A DNA stretch of 64,000 nt from Mya arenaria (GCF_026914265.1 NC_069133.1:3943566-4007565), one strand, 5' to 3'. Positions 13,001 through 24,339 are shown, counted from the first letter of the stretch. Translations and numbers: made by a program. Notes: generated by a model not told the origin, from the letters alone.

Positions 13001-16000
13001 GATCAGTTAATGCATACATGTTTCAAATCAAATCTTGAAATCCATTCACATGAGCATATTTCCTTATCCATTTTTGTCAAACCTGAATCAAATGTGTAAT
13101 CTCATATGTTATCATATAACTTGCTCGAAAAAATGATTTTAAAACAAAATTGTAATTTCATTGTTCTAGTTAGAAGTATACAAGTTTTTATCCCTAAATC
13201 TAATGCTTGATATATACAAACGCTTTCATTGACACATGAGTTATTATTGAACAAGTGGTGGCCATAGATTTGTCAAATATGTGCATATTTTGAACACTTT
13301 AGAAATTCTCCTTGACTGTGTTATAGGAATATTGCCATGCAATATTCGAAAGTTCTTGATTCTCTCCATTTGCCTTTCAACATGTATTCGTAAACTTGCA
13401 ATATCTTTTGTAAGGAGAACCTCACGTTTAGAGAATTGTTTTCCTTTCTGTTTAAATGGTGGAATAATGAGATGAATGCCTCTTGGAGTAGTAAGGTCTG
13501 TAATAGTGAAACCCTTATCAACCATTATGGCGTCTCCTTCTTCAAGCAAGTCCAAGAGTCCACATTTTTCTGTGAGTTTCTTGTCACTGGTACAGCCCAC
13601 CCAACAGTCAGAAACAAAAGTTACAACACCATTTGGGCTTATACCCACCAAAATCTTATGAGTCATGTGAGACTTGTAATCACTGTACATTAAACTTTTC
13701 AAAGAAAGAGAACTGGATGTTTCACTGTAAATTTCAGTGCAGTCGATAATAATTCTAGTGTTAGAATATTTCTCTTTAAATTGTTCAGGCATGTTATTTT
13801 TCACTACCTCACGAGATGGCCATTGAACAAGAAAGGATAATTGTACATGTAAATAGTTGATCCATCTTTCAACAATGTCACTACATTGTGAAGTGGATAT
13901 GCAAAACCTAGTACCTAGATCTTCAAATAACAGACCTAGACGTAGGCGCATCAGCACCATGAAAAATTCATCCAGAACACTTAGAGTTCTTGGCCGTCCT
14001 CCATCTGAATCTTTATAGTTAAGTTTCCGCCTTGATGTCCGCACTTCAGCTTCATCCTTGATTTCATCAAACAAAGCTTCAAACACAACTCGATTAGGGA
14101 TTCCGGTGTAAAAACTGACCAAATCGTCATTGTATTTTACGTCATCATATGTGAGCATAGGTAGCTGACATTGTACACCAAAGTCTCTAGTAGAATGTTC
14201 TGTTTGTGAACTGAAGTCTGCTGTTTTTCCCAGGAAACTTTCTTCAGTTTGTACTTCCATCACTGCACAGTTGTTCTCAGTCTGTGTGTCACAACATCTG
14301 AAACATATACAAATTGATCATGTACCCATTTACCACATCTTACATGTACAGTCTGGTAACCCTAACCAAATGTTTGTTTTTTTGGCCTTAAACATTTACA
14401 AACACTTAAATTTTCCTATTTTTGTTAAAGAATGAAGAAAAATGATCAGAAGTAATTAACTTATCAGATCGATTTCATAGCACAAGAAGCAATATATATA
14501 TATATTGAACAATACCTAAAGGACTGATTCTGTGGCTGTAGTACTGGTCCCATGCAGTAATCATGCAGGTGGACAGAGGTATCAATGGCATGCCCGGAAG
14601 GGGATACAAATGACAGTTGTGGCTGTATACTATCATCATTTGACAGTTCTAGGTCTAAATCGTCATTGACCGTATCACCATCATCATCATCACCTACGTC
14701 TTCATCAAGGAGCTGAAATTGCAAATGAAACTGTATAAGATAAATGTTTTAGTACAAAATCTGCCAGGCTATATGGTACACATTTTTCCAGGCTGTATTT
14801 GAAAACAATTCTTTAATCATTTCTTAAATTACAAAATTTACAAATAAGTGCTGTGACATTGTTTTTAAGCACCGTTGATATAACATAATTCATTTTGAGG
14901 TGCATGTAAGGAAGAACTTAAACTAATATAAGAAATAAAAAATACCGTTGGCTGGAAGGTTTTGGTAGCACCAGTCTCAGTTGGAAACATAGATGGAAGT
15001 GTATGCTGGAATGAAGGTCCTCTGAAGCCAACAAAATGCTCACTACACAATCGTCTGTGTTCATTCCACTGGAACGATCTCATGACCGTTTTACATCGCT
15101 GCACCCACACACGTTTTAAACGTTTGTTCTGAGGAAAACGGTGCAATGACACTTTTCTCCCATCAATAACCTTTCCTCTGTAAATTCCTTTACAAATACA
15201 ACAGTACTTAGGGGTTTTCCTGCCCGTTTTCTTTATTAGTTTTGAATCTTTACTTTCCATTTTCACTTGTTGCTGTTTACTTCCTGGTTTGTGTAGTCCC
15301 CGGAAGTAAATTTCCGCTTTTTGCGCATGCCCACTTGAAGAGTATTCAGGGAAAGATAATCGAGTTATCGGAAAGGACAATACTTATGTCATGAATTGTA
15401 TTTGTATAGTATTACGCACGAACTTACGTAACGTGACGTCGCGGCGTTATGACTTACTGTCTACGTCACTTCCGTTGTTTTGTATATATGAAAGTTTAGT
15501 AAAAGGATCGAACCCGATATGACGTGTTGTTTAAAACCTACTTTTAAAGTCTGAGGAGGAATTACCTAATTTCAAGGTTGTCCGGTTAGCGCAGTGGTTA
15601 GCGCACTCGCTTCTCACCTAGGCGACCCGGGTTCGATTCCCGGCTTGGGCGCATGTGAGTTTGGTTAGTGGTCACCAAGCCGGACAAGTGGGTTTTCTTC
15701 GGGTTCTACGGTTTCCCCCACAACACAAGACCACACCCTCGCGTAAAATCGTGCCAACGAGAGTTATTCATATAATGTTGTAATAACTTGTTTCACAATC
15801 GTTGTAAAATAAATATGTTTAAACTAAACTAATTTCAAGCATATCAAGTTGCTGGAAATGCTAGCGGGGAAGGCCGAAACCATCAAAACCGTAAGTGAGA
15901 ATAAATCGTATGTCATGCAGACATTGCTGACTTGGAGTCGGAGCTTGTTGAGAGTGAGGAATACTCTATCGACGATAAATTGAAAATGCCGACAATCCGT

Positions 16001-19000
16001 AAACAGACACAACATGCGAACAGCAGAAGACCATTGGCAAACTGAACCCCGAAACAGCGGTGCTGTTTCAGTCAAAGACAGACAGGCATCCGGACCATGC
16101 CATACTGCAATCAACGACACGACACCTTCCAAATGTTCTTCTCAAAACTGCCATTGCTAGCGTGAGTTCCGAACAATATACAAGATGCCAACATTGTGTT
16201 TGACGAAGGGGCACAGAGGTAATTTATTACTGAAAAATTGATAACCAAACTCAGCTAAGACAGACTTGAATTGAGACAATCCCCTTAGTTTCCATTCAGC
16301 GACAGCACACAAAACGTGCGACAAATGGCGACGGCGACAGTGAATCTACATACAGATAGACATATAAAAATCGAAATCGATGTTTTGATAGTACCAACTA
16401 TTGCATTGGCGTTATCAAACATTCAAAAGGAAGTGACGGCATTGAGTTATCTCCGGGGACTTAAGTTGGCACACCCAGTGACTAATGCTAAAAGTTTTGA
16501 CATTTCATTAATGATTGTTGCGAATTCATACTAGAAAATAGTGTTGAATCATGTCATCAGGGGCAACGCACCTACTGCCATGAAGTCGAAAATTTGATAT
16601 CTGCTTTCCTGTCCGTTACCAGGCAAAACACAACAACCATCCGCTCAGTTCATGTTGAATGTCATCACAACTCCGCCGACGACCCTGGACTTGGAGCGCT
16701 TTCGGAAGCTTGAGTCCACCGGAATCACACCGGAAGGAGACGACACTTCCGGTTCCGGTAACCTGAAGACTTGCATGGAATCTACCATATCATACGACGA
16801 GGGTCGCTACATCGGCAAGCTCCCATGTAAAGATGACCATTTGCCGTTACCGACGAAATATGACGTTAGCGAAAGACGTACAGAACATTTGATCAGGCGG
16901 TTGCGATAAGAACCATTCATATTGTAAAAATACAGTAAAATTATTCGTGAACAAAGAGAGCGGGGATTTATTGAAGAGGTGGACACAAACGTCAAAAACG
17001 ATCATCCCATTCACTATAGTTCCCACAATGGAGTAAAAAATGACTCAATCACCACCCCAGTACTTATTGTGTACGATTGTAGTTGTCGCCAATCTGCTGA
17101 TAAGCCTAGCCAAAATGACTGTCTACAATCGATACCACCAGGAACTGAACGACTTAGCCGGTATACTTATGCGTTTCCGGTTGAATATATATGCGTTTAC
17201 CACAGACATCGAGAAGGCATTTCTTTCGTTTCGCTGGATGAGAAAGACCGGGACGTCACGAGATTATTATAGATGAGTGACCCAAGTGACCCCGACTCCT
17301 CACTGACCACATACAGGTTCAAGGCCATGCTGTTTGGGGCTACGTGTTCTCCATTCATCATGTGCGCAACCATCATGCACCACCTATAAAAGCACAGTGG
17401 CAACTGGGTGAGTTACCATTACTGAGAGATATGTTGATAACATAATATCTAGCTTATAGCAGGAACGAGACGTCGATGAATTCTCCAGCGATACACGTGC
17501 GTTGATGACTGCCGCCAATTTAAAACTATGTTCCTGGAATTCCAACAGCAGTATCGTGCGTGAAATGGTCAAATTTGACCATGTACTTGACAACGATGAA
17601 TCTTCGAAAATTCTTAGTATGCGATGGGACGCAGTAAAGGACACTATATCGTTTCCAGAGGGTTTGATTCTTGTGACTTAGATTTCTACAAAGCGTGCCA
17701 TTTTGTAGCACATATCCAGAATTTATGATCCGCTTGGACTCCCCATCCCAGTCACCATTCGTGCTAAGATCATATTACAAGCATTATTGGTGAAAAATAT
17801 GCCTGGGACTTACCACTTCAACGCAAGCTACAACAGAAATGGTATGAAATAGCGCGAGGCACGAACAGTGCTTCATCCTGTTCATTCAACAGATGCATAT
17901 TCAACTTTGAAACAGACGATACCGTCAACGCAGTAGATGAAACAATATTGCACGTGTTTTAAGACGCTAGAATGACGTCATATGGCGCAGCTGTATACAT
18001 CTGCAGAGTCAACCAATCAGTGCTAGTAATGGCAAATTCCCGTGTTGCACCATTGGAGAAACTTTCCATACCTCGGTAATAGTTAATGGCCACAATGATC
18101 GGTGCACGACTTGGTAGACACGTGCAACAACAACTCAACATTGCCAAGATGGAAATGTGGTCAGACAGCCAAATCATATAACATTGGTTACAAACAATGA
18201 AGTCATTACCAAGTTTTGTGAGAAATCGTGTAGAAGAAATCCATCAACTGACGGGCAACCGGAAGTGGAGGTATTGTTCTACGAAAGAAAAGCCAGCGGT
18301 CTTAATAACACGTGGTATATCGGTTGTACAGTTCAGTGACAACACACTGTGGTTTAAAGGAACACAATGGATTGCCGAAACAAACAAATGGCCGACATGG
18401 AATTACCAGTCAACTACCGTGTGCATTACAGGAACACACCACTGTGACGAGCCTGAGCCTGAGCCACAGTCATCGTCAGAATCTTCGAGAAACATCATTG
18501 CTGGAATCCATATCATAGATGTGACCAGACACAACATTCTCGGGAAGCTGGTACGCGACACCGCCTACGTATTACGGTTTGCACAAAACTTTCATCAAGA
18601 AGACTTGAAGACCTGACAGCGAGTGAGCTTAAAAAGAAATCAAAAATCTGAGTTCAAATGGAAATCGCCTTCCATTGGTTAAGCATTTGAGACTGTTCCT
18701 AGATGCCACCGGCTTCGTTCGTTGTGGTTGGCGTATTCACAATGCGCCGCTATCAGAAAACAACAAGTTTCCATACCAACTTCCTCCGAAACACACATTC
18801 ACACGTCTGGTTGTAATCAATGCCCACGAGAGGTTACTTCATTCTGGGTCAAGTTCAACCATTACATACCTCAGACAGACATACTGGATACCGGTTATCC
18901 GATGTTGCATGCAGTCTGTGTTACGGGCCTGCGTTATATGCAGCCGAGTTAACGGCAACTCATGCAATCAAATGCATTATAGGAAGAGCTCAACAACAAA

Positions 19001-22000
19001 GGAACAGAATGGTGCTCTATCGTAAAACGTGCTCCGTGGAACGGAGGATGGTGGGAGCGCCTGATTGAGTTGTCCAAAACTGCCGTTAAGAAGGAACTCG
19101 GTCGATCGTATGTGGACTAAGAGACGTTATTCACTTTCATCAAAGAAGTGGATGCCGTTATCAATGACCGTCCACTAACTTACGTCACTTCCGGACAGGT
19201 CGAAACGGAGCTATGGACGCCATCGCACTTGCTGTATGGAAGACAACTTACAAAGTTGCCTTATTCGAAGACATTGAACGTCCGGGACCCCGTGCGAGTA
19301 ATTTTGAAAACATGACGATGCAAGCGAGGACCCAGAAAAAGTTAATTGACAATATCCTTGTACGATGGAAGACTGAATATCTAAGCGCTTTAAGGGAGCA
19401 CCAACGTGTTTCCGGCAAAACCCAGCAGACGATCAAGGTTGGCGACGTTGTCCAGGTCCATAACAAGACACCGAGGACCTCATAGAAACTAGCAGTTGTG
19501 GAGGAGACTATTACCGGAAATGTTGGGTTGGTTCGTTCAGCGCGGATTCGGACACAAAATGAACATCTCACTCCCCAACCTATCTCAAAGCTGTATTCGC
19601 TAGAAGTTCTGTGTGACACTGACAGTGCAAGAGACTATTATCATTCGCCGCCCCGGAGTGTCATGAATTGTATTTGTATAGAATTACGCGCGAACTTACG
19701 TAACGTGACGTCGCGGCGTTATGACTTAACGTCGACGTAACTTCCATTGTTTTGTATATATGCTAGTTGAGTAAAAGTATCGACGTGTTGTTAACTAACG
19801 CAGTCTTAAAAGACAACTTACAAACAACCAAGTACTATAGTGGTATGTAACTCTTAGTGGGCGATAATGTACATCTTGGTTCTGAGTTTGTCAACAATAG
19901 TTGATGTTCCATATACACCTTGGTAGTGAACATACTACCATTACAAGGCAATTATATACACTTCGATTCTAGTATGTCACCAGTAGTGGGCGACCTTATA
20001 CACTTTGATTCTGATTATGTCGTCAGTCGTCATTGATTATCTACAGCATGGTTCTGAGTATGTCACCAGTAGTTGGCGACTTACTTACTTACTTACACCT
20101 TGATTCTGAGTATGCCATTGTCGTCGGTGATTATCTACACCATGATTATTTGACAGTATATTACCAGTGGTGGGCGACTTATCTACACCTTCATTCTAAG
20201 TATATCATCAGTGGTTGGTGAGTTGTATACACCTTGATTCTGTGTTGAGTAGTTGGCGACTTATGTATACCTTGATTTTCAGTATATCCCAAGTAGTTGA
20301 CGACTTATCTTCCCCTTGATTCTGAGTATGTCAACAGTAGTGGGCGTCTAATCTACACCTTGATTCTGTGCAAGTGACAAGTCGTTGGCGACTGATCTTT
20401 ACCTGAATTCTGATTTTTTCACTATTTGTAGGAGCATTATATACACCTTAAATCTTAGTTAGTCACTAGTAGTGGGCGACTTATCTACCCCTTGATTTTG
20501 AGTATGTCGCAAGTAGTGGGCGCCTTATCTACCCCTAGATTTTGAGTATGTCGCAAGTAGTAGGCGACTTATCTACCCCTTGATTTTGAGTATGTCGCAA
20601 GTAGTAGGCGACTTATCTACCCCTTGATTTTGAGTATGTCGCAAGTAGTAGGCGACTTATCTACCCCTTGATTTTGAGTATGTCGCAAGTAGTGGGCGCC
20701 TTTTATACACCATGACTCTAAATATGTCACCAGTTGTGGGCGACTTATCTTCCACTTGATTCATTCTAAGTATATCACCAGTAGTCGGCGACTTAACTAC
20801 ACCTTCTTCATCTTGATTCTGCATATGTTACCAGTAGTGGGCGACGTATCAACACCTTCATTCTGAATATGTAACCAATATTGGAAGACTTATCTACCCC
20901 TTTATTCTGATTATGTCACCAATAGTGGGCAACATATCTTCACCTCGATTCGGCGTATTGGGCGACGATCAACACATTGATTCTGTGTATGTCGACAGTA
21001 GTGGGTGACTATTCTACTATTGATTCTAAATATGTCACCAAAACTTGGCGTCCCCTTGAGTTTGTGTATGGCACAAGTACATGGCAAATTCTCTACCATT
21101 GATTCTGAATGTGTCACCAGTCATGGGCAATTATAAACACCTTGATTCTGAGTATGACACCGGTAAAGGCTAACCTATCTACACCTTGATTCTGAGTATG
21201 TCACCGGTAAAGGCTGACCTATCTATACCTTTATTTTGAGTATGACACCAGTATCGGGCAAATTATCTTCATTTTTATTTGGAAATATGAATTTAATACC
21301 AAGCGCGAAAGCGCAAAATAAATCTTATATGATGGAATAGGCATATTGTATTTCAGAAAGTGTCTAAACGAATGTAAGTTAAAACCTGCTTGTTTGGTTT
21401 TCGAACTTTTGGGTTCAAATACTGTTTTAAACTTTACATTGATCCTTTACGTTGATCCTCATGGTATTGTTTGTTATGAGGCAATCAAGTATTGATACAA
21501 ATTATATCTGTGTTCCTTTTCATATCTAATGACTATTATTGTATAGCAGACATATACATTGAAACTAAAAATTGTTTAAGAAAGCAGTTATGTAAGAGAA
21601 TGCAAAACACACCATTTGAACGCCAGAGTTTTTGACTGGGTACTTCCAGAACCTGTGGCAGCGAAAGATCCGTCTAACCCAGTAAGTTCGCGGTAAATAG
21701 TGTTAATGACAGATGTTTTCCCTGAGCCTGGAAGCCCAATCAGTAGAATTGTCTCGGGTTTTCTTCTGCTGTCAAGTTTGCTGTATTGGATCACTGTTTC
21801 GAGTAGTTTCTTATTTTCTGCTCGTATTTCTTGTTCATTCCGATCCTTTGCTTCATCTTTAACAGAACTGAACAGTTATTAACCAGAAGGTAATAGACCC
21901 ATGAAGCCGAACATTGTATTAAAAATGGCGACACAATACAAACAATTTTACCTCTTTAAAATCGCACCTACAAAACATGTTATTAATACAATGTAAATAC

Positions 22001-23413
22001 TTTTAATACTACGTAAGATATTCATATAGTTAAGCACATGATTTTAAGTATCAATGACCAATCATGATTAATGATCATTTAGGTAAGTTTCACAAACTGT
22101 TGGTGGATGCATTTTGTATAACTGTGTATGCATATATTTCCGGATATATTACTTAAACTTCAGAAAAAAATGTCATAAGCATGAAATCATTCAGATATGT
22201 GACTGTCCAAACTAAATTTGACAATTAATAAAATGGAAGCTTTCTTCGAGACATGCGAAGGCAGTAAATATTGCAGATATTTAGCATTTTTATATATGAG
22301 GTCTCCAGATGGCTGCATGTTGCCATTTTTCGTTGAGGACGAATAAAGAGGGAAATTTAAAATTAAATCAAACATTTCGTGCGCTTTCAAAATTCACAAC
22401 ACTTACAAAGAACATCGGATGTGTTCAAATAACATTAAGATAACAGTTATTTATTGGATAGTCTTGAATGAGAGAGGACACATGTTATATCAGATAGATT
22501 TAATAAACAATTAAAATCACACTGTAATTGGAAAAACTCAAAAAACCTTTTAAATAATATTGCCAAATGTAATAAAACAAACCAATAACGATTGTGGACT
22601 TCTGGCTATTGCCTTTGCTACACTTTATTGTTTAAAAGTATTACAGAATTCCCAATAAAAGGCTTCTAGAAATAACTAGTTTTTTAAAAAAAAAAGTAAA
22701 ACCGAGAAATAAACAATAAAATACTATATAGAAATTGAAAACTATTGTATATGCAATATGACATCTTGTCTTGATAACATGTCGCAAAGAGATGAATGTT
22801 ATGTGTTTGGGTATATAATTTGTGCAAACGCGCCTTCAAATTAGTTTCAACGACCAATAAAGGATGTATGATTCTTTCAATGTGCATGTACTTGAATTAT
22901 TAGATAAGACAGTATTCATTTAACGTCACGTATAAACCCATTTTGCTTTCCCACTTTATTGTTCTCAAATATGTTACCATTTATTGATGACTTCATGCTG
23001 TTATGCCACTTTACTGGGCTATTTGATAAAGACAATAGGGTTTCTGTAACTCATTTACTGGTCATATTCGGCTATTTCCCATTTTTTAACACTGATCAAA
23101 AGAACAATTAATACTTATAATAAGTTTATATTTAAGCCAATTTTTAGAATGAGAATAATATCTAGATAAGGTTATTATTGTATTACTAACTTTAATGTAA
23201 ACTAGCAATACTAATAAGTCTTTTTACCAGTACATTGCAGAGATACAAGTATTTTAAAAATATTTTAAATCATTTATCTGAAGAAAGGAGTTTGTCTTTA
23301 GGCAAAAACACTTACAAACTTTGTTTTGACACTGAATTCAGTTTTAAGACATTTCATTTATCAAATATGCCATCGTTTTACTTACCCTTTGAACATACAG
23401 ATGGTGACGCCAT
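7071..23413 (-). CDS. IFI44-like P-loop GTPase, five exons
   Basis: Spliced model of 283 residues. Exons: 23413-23386, 21856-21613, 8683-8523, 7980-7780 and 7288-7071, giving 852 coding bases with phase agreement at all four junctions. The first intron has a strong GTAAGT donor. The N-terminal 40 residues are charged and probably helical. P-loop GLPGSGKT lies at 50-57, a G3-like DCAG at 123-126, SKFD (G4-like) at 221-224, and PWKNY near 260-263, which corresponds to the FPVKNY segment of IFI44-type proteins. Members are GTP-binding proteins of innate immunity in vertebrates and are often expanded in molluscs; there is no TLDc domain here, so the protein is shorter than vertebrate IFI44 (about 440 residues). 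The catalytic motifs look intact. The acceptors of exons 2-4 are weaker than average and were chosen partly by phase. Other P-loop GTPase families remain possible. Intron 2 hosts the transposon cluster. Confidence 0.8.
8984..11541 (+). CDS. SAP-SWIM-YqaJ nuclease of the ISL2EU transposon
   Basis: Three exons, 8984-9400, 9741-9904 and 10377-11541, with consensus GT/AG borders and matching phase; 581 residues. A SAP-type DNA-binding helix pair lies at about residues 19-52 (LKRYLANRKLNVSGLKCELI). A SWIM zinc finger spans the second intron: CNCPA near 189-193, then CCNH near 198-201. A YqaJ/lambda-exonuclease-type domain occupies about 360-500, with GASPDGL (Asp near 435), VEIKCP (Glu near 451, Lys near 453) and YYYQVQGQM, the pattern expected of a PD-(D/E)XK nuclease. 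In ISL2EU elements this protein accompanies the transposase; its exact role in transposition is not established. The start at 8984 lies 87 bp inside the left inverted repeat and precedes the SAP motif. A poly(A) signal AATAAA is at 11701. Confidence 0.88.
11700..11707 (+). terminator. Poly(A) signal of the YqaJ gene
   Basis: AATAAA about 160 bp after the stop codon of the nuclease gene, on the same strand. Confidence 0.5.
12143..12648. mobile_element. Short inverted-repeat element with a tRNA-like centre
   Basis: Ends read TTAAAGGGGCTATACACC on the left and, on the opposite strand, TTTAAAGGGACTGTACACC on the right: an imperfect terminal inverted repeat of about 18 bp. In the middle (about 12445-12515) lies a tRNA-like stretch with an A-box-like AGCAAAGTGGATACAAC and a B-box-like TAGTTCAATCC. 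It occupies the gap between the convergent 3' ends of the two transposon genes, so it leaves both coding regions whole. There is no coding capacity. Confidence 0.65.
12917..12922 (-). terminator. Poly(A) signal of the transposase gene
   Basis: AATAAA on the minus strand about 320 bp past the transposase stop codon at 13244. Confidence 0.4.
13244..15260 (-). CDS. THAP-DDE transposase of the ISL2EU transposon
   Basis: Three exons, 15260-14946, 14712-14516 and 14297-13244, phase-consistent, 521 residues. Exon 1 encodes a THAP-type C2CH zinc finger: CCIC, an HRFP motif, a Trp, then LCSEHF. Exon 2 is acidic (Asp-rich) and may be a linker. Exon 3 encodes a DDE_Tnp_4/IS5-like catalytic core with IIIDCTEIY (first Asp), VGCTSDKKLT, DAIMVDKGF (second Asp) and IHVERQMERIKNFRIL (the Glu and the basic helix). 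No stop interrupts the model and the three acidic positions are present, so the enzyme may be active. It should bind the inverted ends of the element and cut DNA in the nucleus. It runs convergently to the YqaJ gene. The superfamily call rests on the THAP plus IS5-like DDE plus YqaJ pairing. Confidence 0.88.
15387..15560 (+). repeat. 5' LTR of the BEL/Pao fossil
   Basis: Matches the 3' LTR along most of its length, including the TAACGTGACGTCGCGGCGTT stretch. The right edge is blurred by divergence. Confidence 0.75.
15577..15828 (+). mobile_element. tRNA-headed SINE with 11-bp target duplication
   Basis: A tRNA-like head with A box (GTTAGCGCAGTGGTTAGCGC) and B box (GGGTTCGATTCCC), then a body with GGTCACCAAGCCGGACAAG, and an AT-rich end with AAATAAATATG. 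The perfect direct repeat CTAATTTCAAG flanks it at 15566-15576 and 15829-15839. Length is 252 bp. It was inserted in the BEL fossil just after the 5' LTR. The sharp duplication suggests a fairly recent event. Confidence 0.9.
19659..19815 (+). repeat. 3' LTR of the BEL/Pao fossil
   Basis: 157 bp running from TGTCATGAATTG to AAAAGACA, followed by the ACTTA duplication. Confidence 0.8.
19850..21265. repeat. 44-bp minisatellite array
   Basis: About 32 units of a 44-bp repeat with consensus near CTTGATTCTGAGTATGTCAC + CAGTAGTGGGCGACTTATCTACAC. Most units are diverged, but the block at about 20475-20700 is nearly identical between units (GATTTTGAGTATGTCGCAAG at 44-bp steps 20538, 20582, 20626 and 20670), which shows recent local homogenisation. 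It lies in intron 2 of the GTPase gene, between the BEL fossil and the P-loop exon. Confidence 0.9.
21266..21612. other. Intron stretch, nothing recognised
   Basis: Between the minisatellite and the P-loop exon of the GTPase. No repeat ends or frames are supported. Confidence 0.4.
21857..23385 (-). other. Intron 1 of the GTPase gene
   Basis: AT-rich. The open frame at 22187-22390 on the minus strand has no matching splice sites and no recognisable domain, so I do not call it an exon. Confidence 0.45.
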
Positions 23414-23589
23414 TTTATCTACATTCACACAACAAAATTTGTAAATGATAAGTGAATATTTTGTCTCACTGTTAGAAATGTGCAAAAGGATTGAGTCGAT
23501 ATCACTATCAAATATTTGCTGAAAGATAACAAAGGACGACTGCCATTGCCTGATATAAATGAAACGATCAGAAATGATAAATTACCTTC

Positions 23590-23670
23590 AATCCCAAGTG
23601 CGCACTCGGCAAATAATATCGGAAATTCTGCGAGTTCTTCGATCGGCGTAATCGGCGATCTCCGGAAAGT
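23590..23670 (-). promoter_or_regulatory. CpG-containing block upstream of the GTPase start
   Basis: A local GC- and CpG-rich patch (TTCGATCGGCGTAATCGGCG at about 23639) about 180-260 bp upstream of the GTPase ATG, in otherwise AT-rich DNA. It could mark the promoter. No TATA box was identified. Inference only. Confidence 0.25.
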
Positions 23671-24079
23671 TTATACAGCGCTGCTGATAACAAACACCGA
23701 TAGTCGCACGTGTAAGTAGCAAATAACAGGGGTGATGATGTGATTTGGTTTGATACACACATTAAGTCAGTTAAATGTTCTGTTGCAAACAAAATGAGAG
23801 ACTATAAGAAAAATTGCCGATTCTGGTAAAAACTTTTGCCTGGTAAGTGGACTTTTAATATGCGTCCAGTACAAGTCGTAAAACATATTCGACAATCGGC
23901 CTGGGTTCATCGTTTGGTATAATCTTAAAGAAAGAAAATTATTGAACAGAAGTTAGTTTCAATGCATTGTTTACAAATGTGCGTGTTGATTCTATCCACA
24001 ATTCAATGTATTTCTGTGACTGTTACTGTGCTTGCATCATTCTTATTTTCCAAATTGATTGTACTCACTCGACTGTTCA

Positions 24080-24190
24080 CGTTTCGTGGCCGAACTATCA
24101 AGAGGATCACCACAGGGTGATCTCTCCCATTTTTTCACAATTATTATCAATGGGCTCCCTGAAAAAATCAAAAGTTTGGGCATGGTTATT
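24080..24190 (+). mobile_element. LINE RT motif B fragment
   Basis: Reads SRGSPQGDLSHFFTIIINGL, matching the G-x-PQGD-x-LSP-x-LF region of LINE reverse transcriptases. Flanking frames decay quickly. Sequence on either side, to about 24960, may belong to the same dead element but I cannot show it. Confidence 0.6.
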
Positions 24191-24339
24191 AGCAAGTTTA
24201 TTATGAGTAAGGAACATGGGAATGGGATCAATCGTGAAAGAAAAATCTCAAAAAGGTATGGACGTCAAATGTATTTGGTCCATAAGTCCGTTCTTAATTG
24301 CAAAAGCAAAAATTGTAAATATGCTGTTTGGCAATAATC

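Larger units (their letters stand above)
8897..15381. mobile_element. ISL2EU-type DNA transposon, apparently intact
   Basis: About 6.5 kb bounded by inverted ends: ATTGTCCTTTCCGATAACT at 8897-8915 and its exact reverse complement at 15363-15381, with weaker similarity for roughly 15 bp more inward. AT at both outer edges fits a 2-bp target duplication with the inverted repeat starting TGTCC. It carries two convergent genes: a SAP-SWIM-YqaJ nuclease (plus strand) and a THAP plus DDE_Tnp_4-type transposase (minus strand). This pair is the signature of the ISL2EU superfamily, an IS5-related eukaryotic group. Both spliced frames are open and catalytic residues are present, so the copy may be autonomous and young. 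It sits in intron 2 of the GTPase gene and itself contains a 0.5-kb element at 12143-12648. Confidence 0.85.
15387..19815 (+). mobile_element. Fossil BEL/Pao LTR retrotransposon
   Basis: About 4.4 kb, plus strand. The LTRs (15387 to about 15560, and 19659-19815) begin TGTCATGAATTG, and the 3' one ends in CA. The 5-bp duplication ACTTA flanks the element (15382-15386 and 19816-19820). The interior shows recognisable remnants in the order of a BEL/Pao element: gag-like (about 15840-16130), aspartic protease region (about 16130-16900), RT (about 17000-17720), RNase H (about 17930-18260), integrase zinc region and part of the core (about 18660-19260). It is broken, with well over ten breaks, and parts are missing. 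The two LTRs have clearly diverged by eye, so it is moderately old. A SINE sits in its 5' part. There is no sign of an envelope gene. Confidence 0.85.

Noticed and set aside
15577-15650. Possible functional tRNA gene
   Set aside because: The A and B boxes continue into a non-tRNA body with a target duplication, so it is the head of a SINE.
19850-21265. Regular repeats that could suggest a CRISPR array
   Set aside because: The 44-bp period has no conserved repeat plus unique spacer pattern; the whole unit is repeated, and the context is eukaryotic.
22187-22390. 67-residue minus frame as an extra GTPase exon
   Set aside because: Exon 1 and the P-loop exon already join in phase, and this frame has no good splice sites.
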